A stretch of 12,123 nt of DNA from NCBI GenBank assembly GCA_049669725.1, contig JBATKU010000234.1, forward strand, positions 1-12,123, written 5' to 3'. Position 1 is the first letter of the stretch; each line of letters begins with the position of its first letter. A program made the translations under genes and the position numbers. Shown here one piece after another: positions 1 to 6,176 of the stretch. The DNA comes from JAFDCJ01 sp049669725. Its GTDB lineage: Bacteria; Desulfobacterota; Desulfobacteria; Desulfobacterales; JAFDCJ01. The notes beneath the pieces are model-generated. The model saw only the letters and a list, made by a program, of their open reading frames with translations, made no database searches and was not told the DNA's origin.

Positions 1-43
1 TAATTCGCCGGAAGCGGACCAACATCAACTGCCATGGGGAACT

Positions 44-96
44 GGAATAGTGGTATTTTGGAATACTGGGTTTGGCGGAATGGCATCTATTTTTAT
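44..96 (+). repeat. Dispersed intergenic repeat, partial copy A
   Basis: This 53-bp stretch matches the reverse complement of 5104-5156 at 45 of 53 positions by eye. The shared part includes an exact 20-bp core, ATACTGGGTTTGGCGGAATG, and the tail ATCTATTTTTAT. It is therefore a degenerate copy, in opposite orientation, of one end of the inverted-repeat element at 5025-5157. The rest of 1-152 shows no gene, only AT-rich DNA downstream of the regulator remnant. Confidence 0.75.
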
Positions 97-152
97 TAAG
101 AATCTTAAACAAGATAAAATACCGGCATATTTACGCAGTTTTATAATCCTAT

Positions 153-945
153 TCAGAGAATCCCGAGTTTCTTCGCCTTTTCAACCGCCTCTCGGCGCTT
201 GCTGACGTTGAGTTTCTGGTAGATGTTACTCAGGTGTGCTTTGACGGTTTCGGTTGAAACGAACAATTTGTCGGCAATCTCCTTGTTCTGCAGCCGCTGC
301 GCCAAGAGCTCCAGGACATCGAGTTCGCGATTGGTCAGGGGTTCGACCAGCGGTTTAGGGTTGGGGTTTGACAGGGATATGCTGTCAAAAGCGGATGAGC
401 TTGAGACCGCTGCCGGTTCAATACCTTCAAAAGCGGACAGTATGGTTTTGATATAGTCGGGAGCAACATTCTGTTCGAACAAACGCTTCAAAAGATCAGC
501 CATCGGTGCGCCAAGCTCCACAAACGGAAAAATGAAGCCGCCCGGCCGCGCCAGCGTCACGGCCCGCTCGAGAATGGTGAGCGCCTCCTCTGCCTTGCCT
601 TGGTTTCCAAGCGCGACAGCCCGAAGGCCCAGGAGCTCGATCAGATGAAGCGTGTTGTGGTGGGCCTCGGCCACCTCTGTGAGCGCTCGCAGCCTCTCCT
701 CCGCTTCATCGAGGCGGGCGGTCGATCCTGCGGTGATCAAGGCCCGGCAATAGGTGACGGACGGCACATCCAGCCACCAGAGCATGGCCTCGTCGCCCGG
801 CGGGGGCCGAGACCAGGGTCAGAGGCCGGTCACGCCGCTGGTCAAGATATTCCAACAATCGCGGTCGATGCACATGGTCTCTGGGGACCGGCGGCCGGTG
901 CAGCTTGGTGCGTAAAATTGAGCCGATGTTTGTTTCGTTTGTCAT
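153..945 (-). pseudogene. MalT-like LuxR-family regulator, internally deleted remnant
   Basis: Two pieces of one protein family lie head to tail in different frames. The 5' piece starts with ATG at 945 and encodes the typical N-terminus of large ATP-dependent LuxR regulators (ILRTKLHRPPVPRD, then LTLVSAPAG at codons 42-50). It stops matching exactly where the Walker A motif (GYGKT) should continue. The 3' piece (about 794 to 153) encodes the end of the helical TPR-like region, with a PGGFIFPF segment, and then an intact LuxR helix-turn-helix (PLTNRELDVLELLA through VSTETVKAHLSNIYQKL) to TGA at 153. Full-length relatives have about 900 residues, so roughly 600 residues, including the whole nucleotide-binding domain, are missing. 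The join falls near 794-800 and shifts the frame. The ATG at 785 would give a 210-residue protein holding the DNA-binding domain, but no ribosome binding site supports it. The piece is more GC-rich than the GGDEF gene next to it. An assembly error is the other explanation. Confidence 0.85.
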
Positions 946-980
946 GTTTCAGTTTTTCAGCGAATAATTTTAGGCTTTTT

Positions 981-1006
981 CAAAATAACCAGGCCATCAA
1001 GGCCTG
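981..1006 (-). terminator. Terminator-like hairpin after the GGDEF gene
   Basis: On the minus strand CAGGCC-TTGAT-GGCCTG forms a perfect 6-bp GC-rich stem with a 5-nt loop, followed directly by GTTATTTTG. This fits a modest intrinsic terminator. It sits between the end of the GGDEF gene (1100) and the start of the LuxR remnant (945), so it would separate the two transcripts. Confidence 0.5.
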
Positions 1007-1040
1007 CCGAATCTATTGGCCGCCCCGGTGATACCATCCG

Positions 1041-1061
1041 CCTTACAGTCAGGCCGTAAGG
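1041..1061. other. Small stem-loop, no assigned role
   Basis: CCTTAC (1041-1046) pairs with GTAAGG (1056-1061) around a 9-nt loop, about 40 bp beyond the GGDEF stop codon. No T-run follows on either strand, so it is not called a terminator. It could be an RNA 3'-end stabilising structure or chance. Confidence 0.3.
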
Positions 1062-1099
1062 ATCAATAATGATAAGTATGAAATAATGATGGAAAGATC

Positions 1100-2818
1100 C
1101 TATAATAGATTACGATTTGGTATAATACCGATTGAACCCTTGCCTGTCTGCTTTATATGAAACATAGCCTGATCAGCGAGAGCCAATAGGCCCTCCCGAT
1201 TCTCTGTGTCATCAGGAAATGTTGCAATTCCAAAACTTGCACCGAGATTAACGCTGTGTCCGGCTTTTGATAAGTATGTTGTTTGCTTCATCTGCGCGCG
1301 AATTTGTTCAATCTTTCCTGTGGCCTGAACCTTATCAAACCCGGGCAGCACGATTACAAACTCATCACCTCCATAGGCAACCCCAAAGCAAGGTCTCTTT
1401 ATGCAGCTTTTGATTGTAATTGCCGCTTCTTTGAGTGCCTGGCTCCCATTCAGATGGCCATAGGTGTCAACCACTCGCTTAAAGTTATCCATATCCATAA
1501 ATACTAAAGAAAATGGCTTTCGGGTCAGTTTACTTTCCTCAATCAATTTATCCAATGTCTGATAAAGGTGCCGCGTGTTATAGAGCCCGGTTAGATTATC
1601 GTGGATAGCAAGGCTGCGAAATCTCTTTCGATCACGCCTGAGCCCTTTTTCCAAAACCTTCTTTTTTGTATTGTCGACTAAAATCCCTTCCAGAATTGCA
1701 TCTCCCTTGCCATTTTCGATATATCGAATATTAGCCAATATCCATACTGGCTTTCCATCCTTTCTCTTAAGGCGCAATTCATGATTTACAACACTTCCTT
1801 TCTTTTGCACTGCTCGGATCATCCTGGCACGATCCTCAGGACTGAAATAAAGCTTATTGACATCCTCTCTAAGAGAAAGCACCTCATCATCAGAATCATA
1901 TCCCAGAATACGGGCATAAGACGGATTGACTCGAATAAGCTCACCGGACAGCCTACTTTGAAACATACCCTGCACAGCGTTTCGATACATGTTGCGGTAT
2001 CGTCGTTCGGCTCTTTTAAGCTCCTCCTGGGTGGCTTTTAAATCGGATAGATCCGTAAGAAAATACATAAAGCCATTAATCTTGCCATTTTCATCTTTTA
2101 ATGTGCTTCGACTAAAAAGCATTGGAATCCCCCTACCCTCACTAGCACGAAATAAAGCTTCAAAGCTAAAATGATCAGGGCTTGCGGAATAAAAATCAAC
2201 GGAGGTTTTATCGTAAAATTTGTCAACTGGATGACCGATAAAGTCATCACGGCTATAACCTGAAATTTTCAATAAGGCCTTATTCACTTCATTTATAACT
2301 CGATTGTAATCCAACAGCATGAATCCTTCAAATCTACTTTCAAGAACGTGATGGTATTTTTTTTCAGCTTGTTTCCGTTTCGTAATATCGGTCATAAAAC
2401 ACAGCGTGGCGGGCTGATTATTCCAAGAAAACAATTTCACTGTCAACTCTACCCATATTGTCGCACCATCTTTATTAACAATTCTAAAAGAATACATTTC
2501 GGGTAGGCTTTCACCTTTAAGTCTCCTTTCATGTCGTTGCATCACCATTTCACTATCTTTTTTATGTATAAAAGCTGTCAATGTTTTTGAAGTCAGTTCC
2601 TTTTGTGAATATCCAAAAAGGTCTTCGGCTTTAGGGTTTGCATATTGAAAGATTCCATTTTGGGCCACCAATATTGCCTCATTGGCGTTTTCAACCAAGT
2701 TGCGATATTTCAATTCGTTGTACCGCGATAGTTCTATTGTTTTCCGACATTCCTTGAGTTCTTTCTTCAGTGACTCAACTTGATGTATTATATGCTCAGT
2801 CGATGTGGAAGAATCCAT
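1100..2818 (-). CDS. PAS-PAS-PAS-GGDEF protein, candidate Hypr-type cyclic AMP-GMP synthase
   Basis: This 572-residue protein has no signal peptide or membrane segment, so it is a cytoplasmic sensor. An N-terminal coiled coil (about 8-35) is followed by three PAS domains (about 36-150, 155-265, 272-393) and a GGDEF domain (about 400-568). The PAS domains end in the usual TDITKRKQ, TDLSDLKA and VDNTKKKV junctions. The GGDEF signature is intact (483-487), as is the metal-binding Asp442. However, the guanine-contacting positions of PleD, Asn335 and Asp344, are Val450 and Ser459 (RVVDTYGHLNGSQAL), and the inhibitory RxxD is absent (KRPC at 474-477). A Ser at the Asp344 position is the published mark of Hypr GGDEF enzymes, which make 3',3'-cGAMP in Geobacter and relatives. 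That product is an inference here; a cyclic di-GMP synthase or a degenerate receptor are alternatives. The ATG at 2818 is preceded by TTGAGGG at good spacing. The gene is more AT-rich than its neighbours. Confidence 0.9.
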   Translation of the reverse strand: MDSSTSTEHIIHQVESLKKELKECRKTIELSRYNELKYRNLVENANEAILVAQNGIFQYANPKAEDLFGYSQKELTSKTLTAFIHKKDSEMVMQRHERRLKGESLPEMYSFRIVNKDGATIWVELTVKLFSWNNQPATLCFMTDITKRKQAEKKYHHVLESRFEGFMLLDYNRVINEVNKALLKISGYSRDDFIGHPVDKFYDKTSVDFYSASPDHFSFEALFRASEGRGIPMLFSRSTLKDENGKINGFMYFLTDLSDLKATQEELKRAERRYRNMYRNAVQGMFQSRLSGELIRVNPSYARILGYDSDDEVLSLREDVNKLYFSPEDRARMIRAVQKKGSVVNHELRLKRKDGKPVWILANIRYIENGKGDAILEGILVDNTKKKVLEKGLRRDRKRFRSLAIHDNLTGLYNTRHLYQTLDKLIEESKLTRKPFSLVFMDMDNFKRVVDTYGHLNGSQALKEAAITIKSCIKRPCFGVAYGGDEFVIVLPGFDKVQATGKIEQIRAQMKQTTYLSKAGHSVNLGASFGIATFPDDTENREGLLALADQAMFHIKQTGKGSIGIIPNRNLL

Positions 2819-2889
2819 AAATTTACCCTCAATCTTTCAATAGGATATGTTACGACGCAAAATATCAGGAGTTGAAAAAATATGCAATA

Positions 2890-2918
2890 AAGCTAGGAAG
2901 TAGACGGAGGATTGTCAA
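2890..2918 (-). promoter_or_regulatory. Candidate sigma-70 promoter of the GGDEF gene
   Basis: On the minus strand a perfect TTGACA (2918-2913) is followed after 17 bp by TAGCTT (2895-2890), which matches the -10 consensus at 3 of 6 positions. Transcription would start near 2883, leaving a leader of about 65 nt. Its position between the tkt operon and the GGDEF gene suggests the latter is transcribed on its own. The rest of 2819-3063 shows no gene. Confidence 0.4.
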
Positions 2919-3063
2919 ATGTTTCTAATCGGAAACTCTTATAGAAAGTTTGAACCAAAATATCGAGGAATGGAAAGTAAAAATCTTTAGTGTGGATTAT
3001 GCATGTGAAATATACAAAATTTTCATCTCATAAAAAGTGCAGGTTTGCCTCGCTTGCCTTCTT

Positions 3064-3996
3064 TTAATCCAGAAAGCGCTCAACGGTTTCAGCAATCTGC
3101 TCACCCTGCAGCCCGAGATGAGAAAGCAGTTCTTCGTATGGCCCTGTTTCCGCGTACTGATCGTCCACGCCGATCATCTTCATAGGGACCGGGTGTTCTG
3201 TCGCCAGCAGTTCGGCAATGCAACTGCCCATACCTCCCGCAAGGTAGCCTTCCTCAACCGTAACAATTTTTCCGGTCTCCACGGCAGCCCTCAAAACAAG
3301 CTCCCGGTCAAGAGGCTTGATGGTATGCATGTTGATCAAGCGGGGGTGGATGCCTTTATTTTGAAGAACTTTTGTTGCGGCCACGGCTTTGGACAATAGG
3401 GTGCCGGTTGCGATAATCGTAATATCGCTGCCCTCTTCCATGACAACCCCTTTGCCGATCTGAAAAGCATAGTTTGCGTCCATCACAACCGGCATCTTGG
3501 GGGCACCGATCTTGATATAAACCGGTCCCAGGTGTTCGGCTGCGGCATGCACGGCTTTGACAATATCGACCGGATCCCCGGGATTTATGACGGTAACACC
3601 CGGTATGGTCCTGATGATGGCAATATCGTCCAGTGACTGATGGGTCGCTCCAAGATCGGAGTAAGTCAATCCGGCACTGCGGCCCACCACTTTCACATTT
3701 TGGCGCATATAGCCAAGGTCATTGCGAAACATTTCAAATGGCCGGGCAGTTACAAAGGGAGCGATGGCGGCAAAAAAGGGTATTTTGCCCGTCGTCGCCA
3801 GGCCGGCAGCAAAACCCATAATTCCCTGCTCCATGATACCGAACTCAATATGACGTTCGGGAAATTTCTCTTTGAAGGGCGTCATCCCGGAGCCGCTTGA
3901 GCTGTCAGCCGATAGAGCCACAATCCTGGGATTATTTTGGGCGGCTTCAGCCAGGGCTTCTCCGAAAGTTTTGCGCGGATCCTTTAATTCATCCAT
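3064..3996 (-). CDS. Transketolase, C-terminal subunit
   Basis: This 310-residue protein corresponds to the pyrimidine-binding and C-terminal domains of transketolase. It works as a complex with the N-terminal subunit encoded just upstream to move two-carbon ketol units between sugar phosphates (non-oxidative pentose phosphate pathway) using thiamine diphosphate. Visible features are the cofactor-activating Glu in FGIMEQ (Glu56), the aromatic PFVTARPFEMFRNDLGY stretch (80-96), His119 in YSDLGATHQSLDD, and the C-terminal domain beginning at about 190 with the EEGYLAGGMGS motif (248-258). In place of the SR (Arg520) pocket region of E. coli TktA it reads YIKIGAPK (160-167), so an expected phosphate-binding Arg seems to be Ala. 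This raises the chance of an unusual sugar substrate, as in other split transketolases (sulfofructose, apulose). The ATG overlaps the stop of the upstream gene as TAATG, giving translational coupling. The length matches split-type subunits. Confidence 0.9.
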   Translation of the reverse strand: MDELKDPRKTFGEALAEAAQNNPRIVALSADSSSGSGMTPFKEKFPERHIEFGIMEQGIMGFAAGLATTGKIPFFAAIAPFVTARPFEMFRNDLGYMRQNVKVVGRSAGLTYSDLGATHQSLDDIAIIRTIPGVTVINPGDPVDIVKAVHAAAEHLGPVYIKIGAPKMPVVMDANYAFQIGKGVVMEEGSDITIIATGTLLSKAVAATKVLQNKGIHPRLINMHTIKPLDRELVLRAAVETGKIVTVEEGYLAGGMGSCIAELLATEHPVPMKMIGVDDQYAETGPYEELLSHLGLQGEQIAETVERFLD

Positions 3997-4844
3997 TAGC
4001 CTATCCCCTCCTCAATCTCCCGCAGGGCCTTCTCTGCGATTTCAACTTCCGCATCAGTCACTTTCCAGTAGTGAAAGTTCACCTTGTCTTCGGCAAAAGG
4101 CAGCCCCTTTGATTTTACGGTATCGGCAATAATCATCGACGGTTTTCCTTTTTTAAACGGAATGTCCGTTGCGTTTTCAACAATCTGCTGCAAATCATTC
4201 CCATCGATGACGCGCACCGCCCAGCCAAATGATTCCCATCTTTTGTCCAGCGGTTCATAGCTCATGACATCCACCGTCCGGCCGCCGATCTGCAGCTTAT
4301 TGCGGTCGATAAAAACAAGGAGGTTATCCAGTTTATGGTGGCTGGCAGCTGCGGCTGCTTCCCAGTTTGACCCTTCGGCCAGTTCACCATCACCCATAAT
4401 CACATATACTTTCGCAGGCAGGCGATCCATTTTGAGCCCCATGGCCATCCCCCCGGCAATTGAGAGTCCATGTCCCAGCGCGCCGGTATTTGTCTCAATC
4501 CCGGGCAATTTATGCATGTCCGGGTGACCGCCAAGCTTCGTGCCCATGGCACCATAGGTATCCAGAAGCGTGCTTTCAAAAAAACCCTTTTCAGCAAGCG
4601 TTGCATATAGGCCGAGACATTTGTGACCGGCTGAAAGGACAAATCGGTCCCGCTCGGGCCACTTCGGATTTTGCGGATCAACCCGCATCACCTTAAAATA
4701 AAGTGCCGTCATGATATCCGCGCAAGAAAGCGCCCCACCGATATGACCGGCCCCCCCGGCCTTAATCATCCGCAAAACATTCTTGCGAATTTGGACCGCA
4801 ACCTTCTTAAGCTTTACTTCTTCGTCATATTTGAGTTTTTGCAC
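3996..4844 (-). CDS. Transketolase, N-terminal (ThDP-diphosphate-binding) subunit
   Basis: This 282-residue protein is the partner of the C-terminal subunit that follows it. It carries the domain that binds the diphosphate and metal of thiamine diphosphate. Motifs in order are GHIGGALS (33-40, catalytic His34), SAGH (71-74), TGALGHGLS (120-128), and the ThDP motif starting GDGELAEGSNWEAA (151-164) with its closing Asn in IDRNKLQIGG (about 182). The length is that of archaeal and anaerobe split transketolases rather than the ~660-residue fused enzyme. Translation starts at GTG (4844-4842), supported by GGAGA six bases upstream; no better ATG fits. It is the first gene of a two-gene operon and is preceded by about 610 bp of repeat-rich non-coding DNA, so its promoter is not obvious. 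A TATACT element at 4924-4929 (minus strand) could be a -10 box, but its -35 is poor. Confidence 0.92.
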   Translation of the reverse strand: MQKLKYDEEVKLKKVAVQIRKNVLRMIKAGGAGHIGGALSCADIMTALYFKVMRVDPQNPKWPERDRFVLSAGHKCLGLYATLAEKGFFESTLLDTYGAMGTKLGGHPDMHKLPGIETNTGALGHGLSIAGGMAMGLKMDRLPAKVYVIMGDGELAEGSNWEAAAAASHHKLDNLLVFIDRNKLQIGGRTVDVMSYEPLDKRWESFGWAVRVIDGNDLQQIVENATDIPFKKGKPSMIIADTVKSKGLPFAEDKVNFHYWKVTDAEVEIAEKALREIEEGIG

Positions 4845-4951
4845 GCTAGGTCTCCACTATCCTTGAAGTTTATCGCTATCCTTCTATCATCAGCCGGAGG
4901 CCGAGTTCTGATCTGCCCCCGGTAGTATAATTGGGCCTAAGGGTAAAGAAT

Positions 4952-4970
4952 CCTGGCCCAGAGGGTCAGG
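4952..4970. repeat. Short hairpin repeat, copy 1
   Basis: CCTGGCCC-AGA-GGGTCAGG folds into an 8-bp stem with one G-T pair. It shares CTGGCCCAGAGG exactly with 5194-5205 in the same orientation, and the similarity continues (CAGG, then TTT). The two copies flank the inverted-repeat element at 5025-5157. Confidence 0.6.
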
Positions 4971-5024
4971 CTTTGACTTCACCCCAAAGCGGTGGTGTTC
5001 ACAGTCACATAACCCACGGAATAC

Positions 5025-5157
5025 TGGAAGAATGGAATGTTGGAATATTGGGGGTGAAAAGCGGAACATGGTCTGATTTTATTTTCTGATCAGCGCCATC
5101 TATATAAAAATAGATCTCATTCCGCCAAACCCAGTATCCCAACATTCCATCTTTCCA
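5025..5157. repeat. MITE-like inverted-repeat element
   Basis: The left arm, 5025-5052, matches the reverse complement of the right arm, 5130-5157, at 24 of 28 positions; both contain ATGGAATGTTGG. The 77-bp centre is AT-rich and includes a perfect small hairpin, ATCTAT-ATAAAA-ATAGAT (5098-5115). There is no open reading frame, which fits a non-autonomous miniature element or a REP-like intergenic repeat. A copy of the right half occurs in opposite orientation at 44-96, so it is dispersed in this genome. No target-site duplication is clear. Confidence 0.65.
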
Positions 5158-5192
5158 CGGCATTTTTTTGCGCCATAGCCTATTATCTGTGA

Positions 5193-5211
5193 ACTGGCCC
5201 AGAGGACCAGG
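5193..5211. repeat. Short hairpin repeat, copy 2
   Basis: CTGGCCC-AGA-GGACCAG (5194-5210) forms a 7-bp stem with one C-A mismatch. It shares CTGGCCCAGAGG with 4953-4964. It lies 36 bp beyond the right arm of the inverted-repeat element. Confidence 0.6.
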
Positions 5212-5436
5212 TTTTCGATGTTAGACTAAACTCGGTCTTATGCCTGTCATGGTTCAATAAGTCAACCATTTTGCGAATGGACAAAAGCCATGGAGTTGAT
5301 TATAGACTTATGGGTGAATATCATAATACGGTGATGCCAGTCCAATAAATACTGCGCAACAACGGGAAAAAATTGCATTTGGCTTTTTAAATCTTCAGAA
5401 TATCGAGGACCTTATCAAATAATCTCAAGTTCGTGC

Positions 5437-5451
5437 CATCAGACGCTGATG
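5437..5451 (-). other. Stem-loop just after pstB
   Basis: CATCAG-CGT-CTGATG on the minus strand is a perfect 6-bp stem with a 3-nt loop, 4 bp beyond the pstB stop codon. No T-run follows, so intrinsic termination is doubtful. It may protect the 3' end of the pst transcript. Confidence 0.4.
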
Positions 5452-5455
5452 ACCT

Positions 5456-6160
5456 TTACGAAATGTTTCTCAGTCTGCGATCGTGGAGTTCCATAGCACG
5501 GTCTGCGATCCGTCGAACCTGTTCCGGGTTGTGAGAAACCACCAGAAGCGTGCAATGGGCCTTCAGTTGAATGAGAAGCTCTTCAATAACCCCGGCGGCA
5601 TTTGTGTCCAGGGAACTGGTGGGTTCGTCGCATAAAAGCACTTCCGGTTCCAAGACAAGGGCCCGGGCTACGCAGAGCCGTTGTTTCTGACCCCCTGACA
5701 ATTCCAGGGCGCTTGCCCCCATGCGGTCCTTGACCTCCCGCCATAGAAAGGCCTGCTTAAGGGCTTTTTGAACCTTTTCACTTATAATGGATCTATCGCT
5801 TATTCCGGCCAACTTCAGTGGAAAAGCCATGTTTTTGGCAATACTCATCGGAAGCGGATTGGGTTCCTGGAAAATCATACCCACTTTGCGGCGCAACATC
5901 GGCAGGGGTATATCTTTCTCCAGCGGTGACACCCAATTATCGGCAAGCCGAATCCGGATTTCGCCTTCGACCCGCGTGTCGGCAACATCGTCCCACAGTC
6001 GATTAAACAGTCCTAAAAAAGTCGACTTACCCTGTCCGGAAGGACCCATTATGGCCGTGATGGTGTGCTCAATAAAATTTGCATTTATTTCCGCCAGAAC
6101 CCGGGTTTGGCCATAAAAGAAGCTTATCGCTTTGACGATTATTTTATCCCGCGGTTCCAT
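5456..6160 (-). CDS. pstB: Phosphate ABC transporter ATPase PstB
   Basis: This ATPase drives high-affinity phosphate import through the PstC-PstA channel on the cytoplasmic side of the inner membrane. Counting from ATG at 6160 (234 residues), it has Walker A GPSGQGKST (39-47), a Q-loop in MIFQEPNPLPMSIAKNMAF whose EPNPLPMSI is diagnostic of PstB, signature LSGGQKQR (154-161), Walker B LLCDEP (175-180) and switch His210 in VSHN. Walker A has Gln where most PstBs have Cys or Ser. A TTG at 6169 would add three residues, but it lies only 2 bp after the AAAGG ribosome binding site, while the ATG lies 11 bp after it. The protein is somewhat shorter than E. coli PstB (257). It is the last gene of the pst operon, 16 bp after pstA. 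No phoU follows. Family assignment is firm. Confidence 0.93.
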   Translation of the reverse strand: MEPRDKIIVKAISFFYGQTRVLAEINANFIEHTITAIMGPSGQGKSTFLGLFNRLWDDVADTRVEGEIRIRLADNWVSPLEKDIPLPMLRRKVGMIFQEPNPLPMSIAKNMAFPLKLAGISDRSIISEKVQKALKQAFLWREVKDRMGASALELSGGQKQRLCVARALVLEPEVLLCDEPTSSLDTNAAGVIEELLIQLKAHCTLLVVSHNPEQVRRIADRAMELHDRRLRNIS

Positions 6161-6176
6161 AAAATCCAATACCTTT

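Larger units (their letters stand above)
4845..5455. other. Non-coding region between pst and tkt operons
   Basis: I see no gene in these 611 bp. The region contains the 133-bp inverted-repeat element (5025-5157), two related short hairpins flanking it, and a small hairpin after pstB. It also has two overlapping, mutually exclusive stems at 5249-5269 (ATGGTT/AACCAT) and 5266-5280 (CCATT/AATGG). A weak minus-strand promoter candidate, TTGACT-N17-CATAAG (5265-5237), could serve the tkt operon, but its transcript would have to run through the repeat element. Confidence 0.6.

Noticed and set aside
153..785. Intact small LuxR-type regulator of 210 residues
   Set aside because: The frame opens without a ribosome binding site in the middle of a helical domain, and the family's N-terminus lies just upstream in another frame, so a deleted large regulator explains it better.
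600..1031. 143-codon plus-strand open frame opposite the regulator remnant
   Set aside because: It overlaps recognisable LuxR-family coding sequence on the other strand, runs over the deletion join and the terminator hairpin, and shows no family features.
44..5157. CRISPR-like array of repeats
   Set aside because: Copies are few, degenerate, in opposite orientations and not regularly spaced, and no cas gene is present.
5421..5436. Sigma-54-like sequence TGGCACGAACTTGAGA after pstB
   Set aside because: The GG element is good, but the second half is TTGA at the wrong spacing instead of TTGC, and the nearest downstream start is almost 600 bp away.
4845..5455. Riboswitch (GEMM or ThDP type) in front of the tkt operon
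   Set aside because: I looked for the conserved cores of GEMM and thiamine riboswitches and saw neither; the structure present is explained by the repeats.
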